Positions 11,901 through 24,090 of a stretch of 60,000 bases of DNA are shown one piece after another. The stretch's first letter is position 1, and the number at the start of each line of letters is the position of its first letter. The notes beneath the pieces are model-generated. The model was not told where the DNA came from. It did not search any database and saw only the letters and a list, made by a program, of their open reading frames with translations. The stretch is from positions 26,600,001-26,660,000 of the forward strand of contig CM060734.1 in the NCBI GenBank assembly GCA_030704615.1. The letters are read 5' to 3'. A program made the position numbers and the translations under genes. The stretch comes from Takakia lepidozioides. Its lineage: Eukaryota > Streptophyta > Takakiopsida > Takakiales > Takakiaceae.

Positions 11901-13892
11901 CTCATCGATGGAAGCCAATTCGTGCAATTCATGCCAATTCGATTTTTGAAATTGATGCGTAGTCTCCTGTGTTGGACTGGTATATAGGGCCTAGCCGGGT
12001 ATCAACCAGGGTATTAAATAACCGACCTGGTTGGTATTGGCTGTTGTAATACTAGGGTTAGTAACCAAACCGCCTAGCATTGACATTCCAATACCAGGGC
12101 CCACCCTATTTCCTCTCATCTCCCTCCTTCACTTCGTCATGTGATCTTCTTATTGGCTGACATTTTTTGAAATGAAACTCGGGCTACATATTTACAAAGT
12201 TGACATATTTTGAGTATCGAACATCAAAACTTCATAAGTTTAATGGGCCTGGCGAGACAAAGCTCACCAAGTTTCTGAGGGTGATGTCCTATCCAGCGTT
12301 TGAACCCAGGACCACTCGGGAGGCATTCTCTGTCACCCAGGTGACAGCACATTGCACAGTGGGTATTTCGCTGTCATCAACATTTCTGAAATTAGGTCAA
12401 TTTGAACCTCCAACCACCTAACGTTTGAGTTTGGAATTGGCGACGACAGCGATGGTTGCTGGAGCCTGGCCATCACATATACTTACTGCCCAACCTCTCT
12501 CTTCTTGTTCGCATATCATGGACTCCGTCTCGTTCACGTGTCCTCCCCAACCTGGCCAACCTCCGTGCTCGCTCCGTGCCCTCCGTGCTCGTTTGTTCTT
12601 CTACTTCCCAGTTTTCTGGTTGTCATTGAGCTTATCAAGATCTTCTTCTTTAGTAGCTTTTCATCAATTGATGTTCTCATTCATTTTCTTGAATAGATGG
12701 TTATGTTCAGGTTTTTGAGATGTTGTATCGACTTATTTGCGAGTTTGCCTAACACGACAAGTTCCTCTCATCTCTCGCTGATTCGTATACATGAGGACGA
12801 CTCTCTGGATTCGGGGGAAGCTAGGATAATGGAGATGCACTTGAGGAGAGTATTTGCTTAGCGTTAAGAGAAGAGGAAACTGAAGGGCCGCTGGCGTATT
12901 TATCTGTCACTGAATAAATCTCGCTTTAGAGAGATAGTTACGAGCTAGGATACGTCAGTGTCAGCACAGGTATACTGCAAATTTATGCTGTAAAAGTGCT
13001 ATGTGGAAGGTCGAGCGTGCAATTGATGTGATCGGGTGAAGGGCTTCCCGTAACAGGATATGCCGAGGATTGTATTCCAACTTGCTAAATTTCTGGCTCC
13101 ACATTGCATATGTTCTTAAGAATTAGACCGTGAAGGTCCATCAAGCCATCTACTGTCCAATCCTAGTCTCATCTTCATACCATACCGATGGAAAAAGCAG
13201 GTTTCCTACTGGTCGTTGGCCACCCAAAGTGTAGGCATCGCATAACAAGGAGTCTCGGTTGAAAGGGATCTGCTTACCGTGTATGGATGCTGCGGGCAGT
13301 GATAGGCACTCTCCTTTTACTCACAGCTACTTTTGAGTATGTCAAGAGAAAACTAGTTATCTCTGACATACAGCTTGGTAATGGCTCCTTGACTTCTCCT
13401 TGACTTGGTAACAAGTTGAGTTGAACTATGTTTCGTGATCCAATTCGGGAAATGGTTTGGACAATCGTAGAGGCCAAGTATCTAAACTCTTAGGCCTTAC
13501 TGATTTGAAGTTTGGACGCGACTTACTGAATATTTGAATCTGACCAAGTCTCAAAATCTAATGTCGTTGAGTTACATTATAAAATCCTTGCGTAGTACAT
13601 GCAGTGGGCTGAAATCTAGTCGAGCACCGATGAATGGCCCCGAAGTCCAAAATCCTTCTAGTTTTAATAATGGACATAAATGAGATCATGAAGCATACCT
13701 CCGTCACATGTAGTGCCTCCGCAGTGCAGCAGGCGATCAGCGTTAGAAGAATATAATTTAGAATACCTGCGAAACAGGCCCCCTTCATCGTTGAAGTCTT
13801 GTCAGTTAGTGAAAACTGAATTGTTGTTTGATAATCATTTAGGTAAGGTTTCTTGCAATTAATTAGCTGTCGCACTGTAAACATCTGCATCA
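11901..13892. other. Intergenic, no supported feature
   Basis: Only short open frames without family features occur here. A segment at about 11960-12090 has loosely inverted GGTATT/AATACC motifs that may be a decayed MITE, but the ends cannot be fixed. This is presumably the upstream region of the GH5 gene. I cannot point to a promoter. Confidence 0.4.
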
Positions 13893-15665
13893 TTGATCCC
13901 TATGGATAGTCGAGCAGGATGGACAGCACTGAGGCTGCAAACCTGGAGCGCACACCAGCCTGGAATTCTCCGAAGGTCTTGGCACAAGGCCAATGCACAA
14001 TACTGGACCAAAGTTCAGGATACAAGGAAGGTGTTGACTGAGCCGACAAACTTGTATGCGCCGGCGACGCAGTTGGATGAGAGCCGGTGGCTGGCGGAGA
14101 TAAATGGTAAGCTTGCATGGTCATCGATTTTCTGATGTTTTCGATGGACTACTTGTATGTCGACCTTATTGGATAACGAGCTATGAGGTCATTTTCAGTT
14201 CATAATAAGTCGAGATCTTGAACCATGCATTTCAGGCCTTGTTTGGTAGAGCAAAATCCGAACTAATATAGTACGGCAGACTTATCTTACCAGAGGAAAA
14301 AGCAGCATGTAACAAGGTCAAAAGTGGCAAATAAGTTTGCATGCCCTTGTCGAGTTGATATTGTGATGCTAAGGAAAGCCTCGTTTTACCCTCCAATTTA
14401 GTAGTTAGCTTGAGTTTGAAACTCTGAATTCGACAGTATCAGGAAGAATCCGACGTACAACGGGTTGTGTCTTATTGCTTACTGACATATGTTTAACTCG
14501 TGGAAGATTAGCTCGTATCATCCAGTTATCCAGTTGACATGTCTCTTGTCCAGGTCGATCTGCAGTAAAATACAATCCAAGGGGAAATAATAATAAAAGA
14601 AAAAGTTCATTTTCTAAAAAGCGAAAAGTGGGACAGAGGCTTCTTTGATTTGATTACAAAGAATAAAGAACTTCCATACTTACTCCTGTGGATTTGCTTC
14701 AAGAATATAGGGAATTTCTCTTTTTCAATTGATAAGACTAAAAATGGTAAATGAGAACTTCATATAATATAGGCGTAATGATCACTGACCTCAGGGCCAG
14801 CGTTACTGCCAACGAAGAAAGGTACAGTGAAGTAGGTGACTGAAATCCAATGCAGGAAGAGTTGTGAAGACGGGGACAAACAACGCTTCGTTTACGGTGG
14901 ATTGGATCAGTGGCGATTTGCACATTGCTGGGACCCCGTATTCGTTATGCGTCCACTCCAACGACACTTTGACGGTGGCCAACGACGAAGATGAGCGCCA
15001 CGAGTCGCCCTGTCTATCCAAGATTTTCACTCTCAAGTTTCTCCACAAACACCAGGTATGATGATGTTTGTAATCCCTATGTGATTATATATGGCTTTGA
15101 GCACCAATATGGTTTCCTCAATTTCAATGAGTACCAGTCCTTGGAACACTAGCTCATGCAATTTTACCGTAACCAATAGTACGCATATCTTTGTTATGCA
15201 ATTTTCCTTTACGCAGATACTTTTAGTGTATGCAATTAGTCCTGCGGGTTGTGTGGCTGTGCAAGAGCTGTATGCTTTGTAATTAGCTGGACGTCGAACT
15301 TCCTTTCATTTCCTTTCTTTAGATCAAGAGGGTGATTCAATTTTAGTTCATCATTCTTTCATGGGACTCATGGGTTGGTGACGCACCCCTTGCTTTGCAC
15401 ACAGCTATCCTTCAGTAGCATTTATCAATTATCGAACCTTAAAGCAAAGATTGAATCGCAACTGTATAATATCCATTCTGAAAAAATTCATGTCCTATCT
15501 GACCGATCAGTGACAGATCGGTATGTCAGGGAGATACTGTGTTGGTTTCTCTAGTTTTTTCTTTCCTCACGTTGAAATGGAGAATCAATGTTTTGGGGAA
15601 GGTTGCCTTGAATGTGAGGAAGTCATGGATGCAAGTTGCTCAGTCACATATTGGGGCTATATAGA

Positions 15666-16418
15666 TTGTACTCATAAGACGTTGTTTGCCGTAGCCTTGT
15701 GGCCATTGACCCCGCGCCCAGTTTGAGCGGGAACAAAAGGGACAGAACCTACCTCTGTCAGGGGCTGACGTTGGTAGTAAGACTTACCTCCATATAAAGA
15801 ATTAATCCGGGTTTTCCAGATATCCTCTAGAAATCCCTTCACACAAGCATCAATCTGCTGTGTGTGATTTGCCCAAAAACTAGGCCTCAGGAGGGCCTGG
15901 GCTTTTGGCTCAGCCTCGAGACTTTCAAAGTTGGTAAACAGGGGTACAGGCACAATTCCCTTAATAGATTTGAAGAGAGCGTCTCTTTGGTGAGAGAACC
16001 CCGGACAGTGTATCAGAAAATGAATACTGTCTTCAGATTGCCCACACAACGGGCAATTGCACTCTCCCTTTCCTCTCTGCTTCTGTTTGCTGTTCAAAGG
16101 TAGGCTTCCTGCCCTGAGTTTAAATTTCAGTCTATTGCCGAGAGTGGGTAGACCCTTGAGGTCATCCAAGATGTCCTCCCCCATGTCACAGACTGGAAAC
16201 AAGTTCAGGGAAGTTTTCTGCCTAACTTCATTTTCATCAGACAATCTCATGGCAACAGACATGGCTGAGGACACTACAGCCTCTAAGTCAGATAGAGGGG
16301 CTATATAGAGAGGAAAACAGACAACAAGGATTTCAGAGGTAGAACAAGAGACACAGAGAAAGAAAGCATGGAGATTACTCTGACACCTGAATTGACTACC
16401 ACATTCCACAGCTTGCAT
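15666..16418 (-). mobile_element. LINE 3' fragment in a GH5 intron
   Basis: A minus-strand open frame of about 248 codons includes C-P-L-C-G-Q-S-E-D-S-x-H-F-L-I-H-C-P-G, the zinc-binding pattern commonly found after the reverse transcriptase in non-LTR elements. The 3' end of the element, on the left, is the sequence complementary to TTGTACTCATAAG, with no poly-A tail. It lies in the intron between exons at 14856-15055 and 16624-16896, antisense to the gene. Confidence 0.7.
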
Positions 16419-17785
16419 TTCAAAGTAAGGAAATTCATGATGAAGCCAAACTTAATAGTGATTTAGCAGTTGCCTGACGTTTTGTGCGGGGGCATTTTAG
16501 ATTCCCCTAAAACTTCAGCCCCAAATCATATATTAGATCGTCCGCAGAGTTGTTGCAGGACCCTTATGGTGTAACAAACAGACAGCAAGTAAATTACATC
16601 TTTTCTGGTGGTCTTGTGTTCAGGTGTACATACAGGGCCCCGATGGCACATGGCTTGGAACAGATGGTGAGATTGTCCAGCTTGTGGGCCCCCAATCTGC
16701 AGCTATCTTTGAAGTACAAGAAGGTATCACTGCACTTGATTCTACCTTTGAGGAGTCTGAAACCAGAAACATGAGGAGGCTTCCGACGAGTGTGGAGAAG
16801 CCTCGTGTGCGTGGAGTAAACTTGGGTGGGTGGCTTGTTGTTGAGAAGTGGATCAAGCCTTCCCTCTTCCATGGCATTGTCAATCCAGACCTTCTTGTAA
16901 GCTTCTCACCTGTTTTAAGCATGGGATTAAGTTGCTGTCTTTTCTGCTCATGCAGAAGGAGATTTATTATAGAGGCAGTATGACACATGAATATACCACC
17001 TTATTGAGATGGAAACCCTAAAGTTTGAAATTGGAGAATGCACATGTACACAAACTTTTCCATAAGTTTACTCAGAAACACTTCGAGTTGAAACAGGAAG
17101 GGGAGAGGAAGGAGTGTCCCTGGAAATTGCTTGGAATTTCTCTGGTATATTTAAACTTCTGAAGGTGTACAACATGACTCGCAGGATGGAGCGAAAATTA
17201 CACTGCAATCAGTAATCTCTAGAAAGTATGTGTCCGCTGAAGGTGGAGGTGGCCAAAACATGACTGTCAAAGCCATTTCCAATTCCACCTTTCAAACTTT
17301 TTCAGTAAATCTCTTCCCCATCCTCGTGTGTCCTCTCTGATGTGAGGCAATTGTCTTTCTCAAGTCTTAGTACTTCCATGCATTTCCCGCCTTTTGGTTT
17401 TCTCTTGGAGTTCTACCATGTAGGCCTTTGGCTCCCCTGTTGATACAATAATTCTTTCCTCTTCTTGTGGTTGACATTGTATTTGCTTGGGCATAGATAT
17501 GGCGGGTTACGTACATTGGTTGTAGAAGTTATAAACATTTTGTTGCCTAAAATTTTTCCTCCGGTGAGGAATGACGGGGAGAGTCTTCCCTGGTATTTTG
17601 ACTTGGAATGGATGGCAAGGCCTCGGGAGAGCAACACTTTATGATAGCTTGTCTGATCCACCTAAGCCTAGACTTCCCCCATTTATGCATGAAAAGCAGC
17701 CCTCCACAGCATGTGGGCCCTTGCTTGAGAAGAATTGTGAAGATAAACAATCCTACAGTCTTTTGTAATCATGCAGTCTTCTTAC

Positions 17786-18500
17786 TTGGCCCAGATAAAG
17801 GCATTGTCAAGGGTCTCCAAGGAACCTCCCACAAACGGCGGCGGTGGGACGGGGTCATAGGCAATCCACCAGCCTACTGGAATCCGCACTGTGTCAATTT
17901 CGTAGGAAGCCAGGTCAGTGAAGGTATCTGCTGGTACAAACGTCCTCCAATGTGTCTGCACCTTGACAAGAAGCCAGTCACAGAAAATAAACACGTGGCA
18001 AGTGAAATATATAGAGATATCATCTGCCTATGCTTTCCATAGTACAGAGTCGCCATGCCCACTCTATATGACTGGACAGGACAAAAGAGGTTAGGAGAGG
18101 AGAACAGAAGTAGCACTACCAGCTGAAGGACTTGCCTTGTACATGAGATCAGTTCTGGCCTTCCATATGTCCTCCCAAAACACACACAACAGAATCACTT
18201 TATTTACAATGTACATGACTAGGGTTAGGTGTAGAGAGAGAGATGACCTTTGAGGATTGACCAGGTAGTGGTGAAAGGGTGAGGGTTAGAGAGAGGTGTA
18301 TGCAACGAGCAAAATCCTTGAAACAGAGGAGGAAAGCTCACTGTGAGAACTTTGGCTGCAGCCCGGCTCCCCAAACCATTGGCCAGTTGGTACTCCCCGT
18401 TAAGGACAGTATTGACTGTCATCAAAAACACAGCCGGATTATCGTCGTCCCACCCTGGTTGTCCATCATAGTCTGCTGTCAACTGGGTTTCATTCATGGC
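17786..18500 (-). other. Inverted segment carrying two GH5 exons
   Basis: The two exons run 18500-18342 (159 bp, 53 codons) and 17955-17786 (170 bp) on the minus strand, inside a gene otherwise on the plus strand. Both keep AG acceptors and GT donors on the minus strand. Their phases join: the first ends in phase 0, and the second ends with two bases that combine with the first base of the plus-strand exon at 19358. The inversion therefore moved intact exons with their splice sites. Breakpoints lie in 17305-17785 and 18501-19357. No long flanking inverted repeat was obvious to me. Confidence 0.85.
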
Positions 18501-18560
18501 CTGCAGCACACATGCCAAGGCTAGGATAAGACACTGTTGATGAGCGTGCTTGAGTAGAGA

Positions 18561-18818
18561 TTGTACTCATAAGACGTTGTTTGCCGTAGCCTTGTGGCCA
18601 TTGACCCCGCGCCCAGTTTGAGCGGGAACAAAAGGGACAGAACCTACCTCTGTCAGGGGCTGACGTTGGTAGTAAGACTTACCTCCATATAAAGAATTAA
18701 TCCGGGTTTTCCAGATATCCTCTAGAAATCCCTTCACACAAGCATCAATCTGCTGTGTGTGATTTGCCCAAAAACTAGGCCTCAGGAGGGCCTGGGCTTT
18801 TGGCTCAGCCTCGAGACT
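18561..18818 (-). mobile_element. 5'-truncated LINE insertion with 16-bp target duplication
   Basis: These 258 bp look identical by eye to 15666-15923. They are flanked by a direct repeat, CGTGCTTGAGTAGAGA, at 18545-18560 and 18819-18834. That is the target-site duplication of a target-primed insertion, truncated at its 5' end. The lack of visible differences between copies indicates a recent event. Confidence 0.85.
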
Positions 18819-20229
18819 CGTGCTTGAGTAGAGAGAGGGAAGGAGAGGTTCGCAAACTAGGAGAGAGATGGAAACTGTGAGAAAGTTGAGCCTCAAACGG
18901 TAGTGGCACAAACAGTGAGAGGGGGGAGGATAGAGGCAGAGAAATGGGTGCAAAACAACAAGGGACCCAGCAGGAAACACTCTGAGGGCTTATTCCGTGC
19001 AGTAGAACACTGGAGAAGATGTCAGGGAACAAGAATATAAGACTTTTATAACAAGGACATGATAACTCTAGCTTATGTTAAGACAAATCATGTAAGGGGG
19101 AATGCACAGCCAAATTTCACGTACGACCATAGAATTTTATTTCATGACAAACAATAATGGAAGAGAGGACGTAAAAATTGCACCAGCAGTGGTTTGATTT
19201 CTCATGATTGCTGCATGAAGAAGACTCAATGGCCAGTCACAAATCTTCAAACAACAGGACTAACAAATGCTTAACTTGTTTTCTTTAAATCTACCAGGGA
19301 CAGATGAGGGTAAACTTCCCTTACGGTACTGACACCATCTTTTACCTGTTGCTCCAGTCAAAATGGAATACAAGTGATTGTTGACCTTCATGGAGCTCCG
19401 GGGTCACAAAATGGGTGGGAGCACAGTGGTTCTCGCGACGGTGTCGTTGAGTGGGGCCTGTCAGACAATAACTATGTCAACCAGTCACTCTCTGTCATTC
19501 AGTTTCTTCTTGACCGGTACTTAATTCTTCTTGACCAGTAATTACAGTGTCAGTCGTTTCTCAATCCTTCAATTCTTGGGTGTGCCTGTCTCCTCCTTTC
19601 TTGCACGCGTGGATAATGTCGATTGGATTATCTTGACATCAGAGTCAATTAGGATGCTGGTGACGGGCTTTCCCTCCACTTATGCAAGCTCATCCTCCTC
19701 TACTTTTATCTTTGCAGATATGCAGGCAACCCGGCATTTTTGGCAATTGAGATGTTGAATGAACCCAATACAGCTGTGAATATCACTGTGTTACAAGATT
19801 TCTATGTCCGTGGCTATCACTTAGTGCGCAACTACAGTGCCGATACGTATGTGATAATGTGCCAGCGAATAGGAGATGCGGATGCAGTTGAGCTGGTTTC
19901 ACTCATGGAGCCTGAGGATGGCTTTTACAATGTGATTCTTGACCTCCACTACTACAACTTGTTTAGTGAAACTTACAATCAAATTGAGACAGCGTCATGG
20001 AACATTGATTATATTCACAATGCAAGGGCACCTGATCTGCAGAGGCTAACAGATGCTGGAGCACCCTTCATCTGAGTTGGTAAGATCTCTCTTATTAATC
20101 CTGTGGCCTCTTGGAAAACTCTGGAACTGGAGGGACTGGTATTCTGTTCCTGTGGAGGTTTTTTGGAAATTTTAGGGTGCTAACCTTTGTGGCAATTTGC
20201 AATGCTTTTTCTGCACCAAGGCTACAGAG

Positions 20230-20300
20230 AATCGAATGTGCTCATAAGATGTTGTTTGCTGCAGCCTTGTGGCCATAGACCCCAGACCCAGTTTGGGCGG
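20230..20300 (-). mobile_element. Short older LINE 3' end
   Basis: About 70 bp match the 3' terminal part of the two neighbouring LINE copies (CTCATAAGATGTTGTTTG... on the plus strand) with several substitutions. It lies in the last GH5 intron, in the same antisense orientation as the other two. Confidence 0.65.
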
Positions 20301-20627
20301 AACAGTAGAGGGAATTGGAAAGGGAGGTCAACCGTGGTGCATTGATTATGCAGCCCTAGTCCAGCTTTTCACCAGATATTTACTGTCTTCCCGTGTGTGA
20401 TGTGTGTGGGATGTGCAGGAGAATGGACCAATGAGTGGACAGTACCGAATGCCTCTGAAGTAGACTACCAGAGGTATGGCCAAGCCCAGCTAGAGGTTTA
20501 TGGAAACTCTTCAGTCTCAATCGGCTGGTGCTACTGGACCATGTATTGTGACAAGCTACACTGGGATTTCAAGAGGTCGGTAGATCAGTCATATCTGCTG
20601 CCACTTGCCGAGGGTGGCTGGCCATAA

Positions 20628-21282
20628 CCTGACCTGACTTTGTGTCGTCCTTTTTTAGCTTGTCCTGCTAGGCCAACAATTGTCCTAGCCTGAGCACCTC
20701 CATTGAAGTGTTCAAATCATTTTTGTTATATATATTTTCACATCACTCTTTGCTTGAGGCAGGCAGGCAGGCGGTTGCAAATGGCAAGACTTTTGTTGAA
20801 AACATCACTGTTGAGTGGTTGTGAGGGCTTGAACATCAATATGCAATGTCATGGCCACGCCAGCCAATTCAGCATGTCGTTGCAGATCCAAACTTGAACC
20901 CATGTGTCGCACCAAACATCTCCCTTACGTCGCCAGGAAAGCTTGGAAACTGCGCGGATTCTAGGCATCACGATTGTACTCATGCCCGGGCTAATGGGAG
21001 TACCAAAACAACTCGTCCCTGAATCTAGGTGTCACTTTTGTGGAATATCCCGGGCCCGAGTCCGAAAGGGACCAAAATAAGGCAAAAAAATAGGAACTAA
21101 CTGCACCGGTGCGATCTGTTTGAACTTTCGCCGGGGTCGGATTCAGGCTGTGTCGGCTCCTCAGGCCGAGACCCCTGTCAAATACTCTCCACCCCCTCCT
21201 ACCTCGGATTCACCATGAGGCCAGTTCGCCTCTTCTGTTGCTGGAAATGCTACTAAAGGCAAGAGACTACTAAGGGAATGAG
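20628..21282. other. Intergenic between GH5 pseudogene and gypsy element
   Basis: No supported gene. This includes the former 3' flank of the GH5 gene, with no obvious poly-A signal picked out. Confidence 0.4.
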
Positions 21283-21287
21283 GCTTT

Positions 21288-21744
21288 GTGAAGCCTTAAA
21301 ACAACCTGAAGCATATGCTCCTTTCCTCTCAAGCAGCAACTTTTCACAATGAAGGGGCAAGCAAGAAGAGCGAGCGATGCGCGAGAGGAGGATCAACACA
21401 GGAATCTGACACAAAGGAACTCTCATCCACTGCCTGTGCACCAATTTCACATATACACTAACACCCGAGTTACACCGGCCCTGACCTGTGTCAGGGCGCC
21501 GTCTTTATACTAGAAGCCCTAGCTTCTGCTGCTTGCCGCTTGGCTAGGCGTGACAAGCCAAGCCCGCTGCGCCTTTTGGCAGCCCTAGATCTGATGAAGG
21601 GCCAGGATGTGGCCACTAACCTAAGCTAACCCTGGCTGAAATATCATCATAACTGTTTAACGGTACTTTTAGCCGAAAAATTGTACGGTTTATGAGTATA
21701 GCCGCTTAGGAGATTTCTAGGCTAGGAAAGAATGGGCCTTCACA
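21288..21744 (-). repeat. 3' LTR of the gypsy element
   Basis: Matches 27530-28024 over its length, with indels. The right-hand copy has about 75 extra bases around 27694-27770. Edges are GTGAAGCC on the left and CTTCACA on the right. Several differences between the LTRs indicate an old insertion. Confidence 0.85.
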
Positions 21745-22189
21745 TCTGTGAAGCCTACCCCCACGAAAAGTCATGAGCTCCGCGAAGGGAAAATATAAAT
21801 AATAAGTAAATATTGGGATAATATTACCTTCCACTGCTGGGTGAAAAACCTACCAAGGGAAAACCTTGCACCTGCAATTTGGGCCGAGGACAAAACCCTT
21901 GGCTAAGAAAACCGTGCAGGGAGTACATGCGTGATATATCATGAAAGCTACAAATGTTTTAAGTCCTACAATGGGCAAGCCATAAGGCCATGAAAGTCAC
22001 AATCCGCAATCTAAGACTAAGCCGCTGAAGACAAGAGGATCAAGCTGAAGTAGATGATCGGCTAAGAAGATCAAGACATCACCCCACTGTGCGTCCCTCC
22101 ACATTGATGCATGTGAGATTATAGACTAACTCGGAATGCACCAGATCCGTCAAAGAGCTAGTTCATCCCGCACTTCAGTATTGGACCCC

Positions 22190-23370
22190 TGTGGAAGAAG
22201 AAGAGCACGTCGCCCACGTAAAATCTGATAGATCAAGTATGGACCATCGATCTTGAGCTTAGATTTGCATGCATGCTTACCATGCTGCAATCGAACACAC
22301 ACGGTTTGTCCCACCTGAAACAAGTTAGAATACTTGACACGCTTGTTACAATTGCGGGCCTGGGTTAGCTAAGCCTTACCAATGTTTGTCTTGGCATCAT
22401 ACACCGCATGCCGAGCATGAAGATCCTCAACAATAGTATCAAGATCAACCGGATCAGCAACAATAGAGATAAGAGGGAAAGAATGCAAAAGATAAACACA
22501 CTTGCGACCATACAACAACTCAAAAGGAGTCTTCTTGGTGCTAGCATGCACGACGGTGCGATAAGCAAAGAGAATAGGGGGAAGAAATGTATCCCACTCC
22601 CTGGTAAGTGCGTCATTCTTCTCCAACATTCGGCAAAGAGTTTGGTTGAAGCGTTCCATGAGGCCATTGGTCTGGGGATGGTATGGGGCAGTGGTGGAAT
22701 GTTTAACACCAAAGTTGAAGCATACCACTGTGAGGAGCTGGTTACAAAACTCCTTGCCTTGATTCGTTAGTATCTCCCAAGGACACCCATGCCGTATAAA
22801 GATCTCATTGAAGAAGAACTACGCTACAGCATCACTAGCCTTGGAACGCAAAGGCCGGACTTCTACCCACTTAGTTAAGTAGTCAGTAGCAACACAAAGG
22901 TAGCTTCGACCCTTTGATGTGAGTGCGAGGGGTCCTACCAAGTCAATGCCAATACGAGCAAAAGCATGGGTGACAGGCAAAGGCTGCAGCTCATACAAGA
23001 TCCGGGCCCGAAGGAGAGCAATGTTAGCACGACAACCTTCACACTTAGAGATGAACTTCGTGACATCCCGGTGAATTCCCAGCCAATAGTAAACCTCTTG
23101 GATGCGGGCCACGGTTTTCTTGATACCAAGGTGACCTGCATACAAGGAACAATGGAAACGCTCCAATAAAGCATTCAGCTGGCTCCGTGGTGGCACCTCC
23201 AAATAGCATAGCACTCCCCCTCTAGTGAGCTCCTTGAAAAGCTTATCACCCATGAAACGGTGAATAGACACATGACAGAGAATTTGTTTACGCAAGGACT
23301 CGGAAAGGCCTGCTGGCGAACGCCCTGATTGGCATCGCTGGAGTAGCGCAACATGTAGCTGATCATCCAT
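22190..23370 (-). pseudogene. Gypsy integrase, inactivated
   Basis: The zinc-binding region is visible (H-x6-G-H-L-G-x-K-K-T and C-E-G-C at about 23150-23030). The core shows the first catalytic Asp in G-I-D-L-V-G-P, a following T-D-Y-L-T-K-W, and Y-H-P-Q-T-N-G-L-M-E-R-F with the catalytic Glu. A TAG at 22819-22821 splits the frame. The usual T-D-Q-G motif with the second catalytic Asp reads T-N-Q-G (Asn codon at 22762-22764). A C-terminal tail (V-G-Q-T-V-C-V, then G-P-Y-L-I) continues to about 22190. No chromodomain was recognised. Confidence 0.85.
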
Positions 23371-23758
23371 GACTGCACTCTTTTACCAGGGCCTGCACTC
23401 TAGAGAGATTGGCTATAGCTGACCCAGCTTTGAGTTTCACTGCCCTCAAGGGTACCACTATCTCATGGCCCTCACCATTGTTGAAGCGAAGGGAGGAATC
23501 TGCCAGACTGATGGTGGCACCAGCCCCAGTCATCCAGTCTAGGCCTAGCCGGAATTGATCTCCAGTAGTAACTATGCAGGTCACCGCAACCTCTTTTTTG
23601 TGAATTCTGATGGGTACAGTGACTAGACCCAAAGGCTCATATCTGGATTCATCTGCAATCAGCACTTCAATACCAAATGCAGGGCATAACTTAAGACCAA
23701 GAACCCTCACAACATTCAAAGATATAGCAGATATAGTACATCATGTGTCAATTATGCA
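23363..23758 (-). pseudogene. Gypsy aspartic protease-like segment, active site broken
   Basis: The frame reads I-I-D-T, then TGA (23741-23743), where the catalytic D-T-G glycine is expected. It continues I-S-A-I-S-L-N-V-V, then a retropepsin-like body ending in G-L-D-W-M-T-G-A-G-A-T-I-S. It overlaps the start of the integrase segment at 23363-23370 in a different frame, so the normal RT-RNase H interval is missing. Confidence 0.75.
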
Positions 23759-24090
23759 GGGAAAGCTCAACTCATGGATATGACATTGGGCCATGAGAGG
23801 GCTGATCTGTTGGCTAGCAGTCTGCCTGCTGAGAGGACAATGCAAGGCTTTGAAGTTAGTGGAAAAAACAGCTTGAATCGGAACAAGAGAGGTAGGGTTG
23901 GTAGATGGTGGACCTCTTGCCCCCTTCCCAAGAGGTCTCTCTAATTTAAAGGAGGGGAAGAACCACTAGCAGCTTTCTTGCGCTTGATCAGCTCTAGCAG
24001 CCCTCCTCTATCTGAACAATGCTTAGTCCAGTGTTTGCAGCACGATTGCCTTCATAAGCTTGACCAGTCTGGGTACGACCTCTATTGTTA

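Larger units (their letters stand above)
13902..20627 (+). pseudogene. Plant GH5 glucan 1,3-beta-glucosidase-like gene with fascin-like modules, rearranged
   Basis: Exons in consistent phase: 13902-14106 (tentative first exon, ATG at 13902), 14856-15055, 16624-16896, 17185-17304, then 18342-18500 and 17786-17955 on the opposite strand, then 19358-19515, 19718-20079 and 20419-20627. The order of encoded motifs matches plant GH5/fascin proteins. First come fascin-like strands (G-P-D-G-T-W-L-G-T-D-G-E), then R-G-V-N-L-G-G-W-L-V, then K-Y-V-S-A-E-G-G-G-G. The inverted exons supply L-T-A-D-Y and R-I-P-V-G-W-W-I-A. The rest supply D-L-H-G-A-P-G-S-Q-N-G, the acid/base L-N-E-P, and the nucleophile segment G-E-W-T-N-E-W. 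The family hydrolyses beta-glucans in the cell wall. Three lesions make it a pseudogene: two inverted exons, an apparently absent exon of about 50 residues before L-T-A-D-Y, and a TGA at 20073-20075 just before V-G-E-W. Two LINE fragments sit in its introns or rearranged interior. Confidence 0.88.

Noticed and set aside
11960-12090. Possible MITE with GGTATT/AATACC arms
   Set aside because: Arms are imperfect and no target duplication could be defined.
12200-12421. Open frame containing a G/F-E-P-R-T-like phrase
   Set aside because: Short, without homologous features, and with no splice or start support.
22408-22770. Plus-strand frame of 120 codons
   Set aside because: It is antisense to the gypsy integrase.
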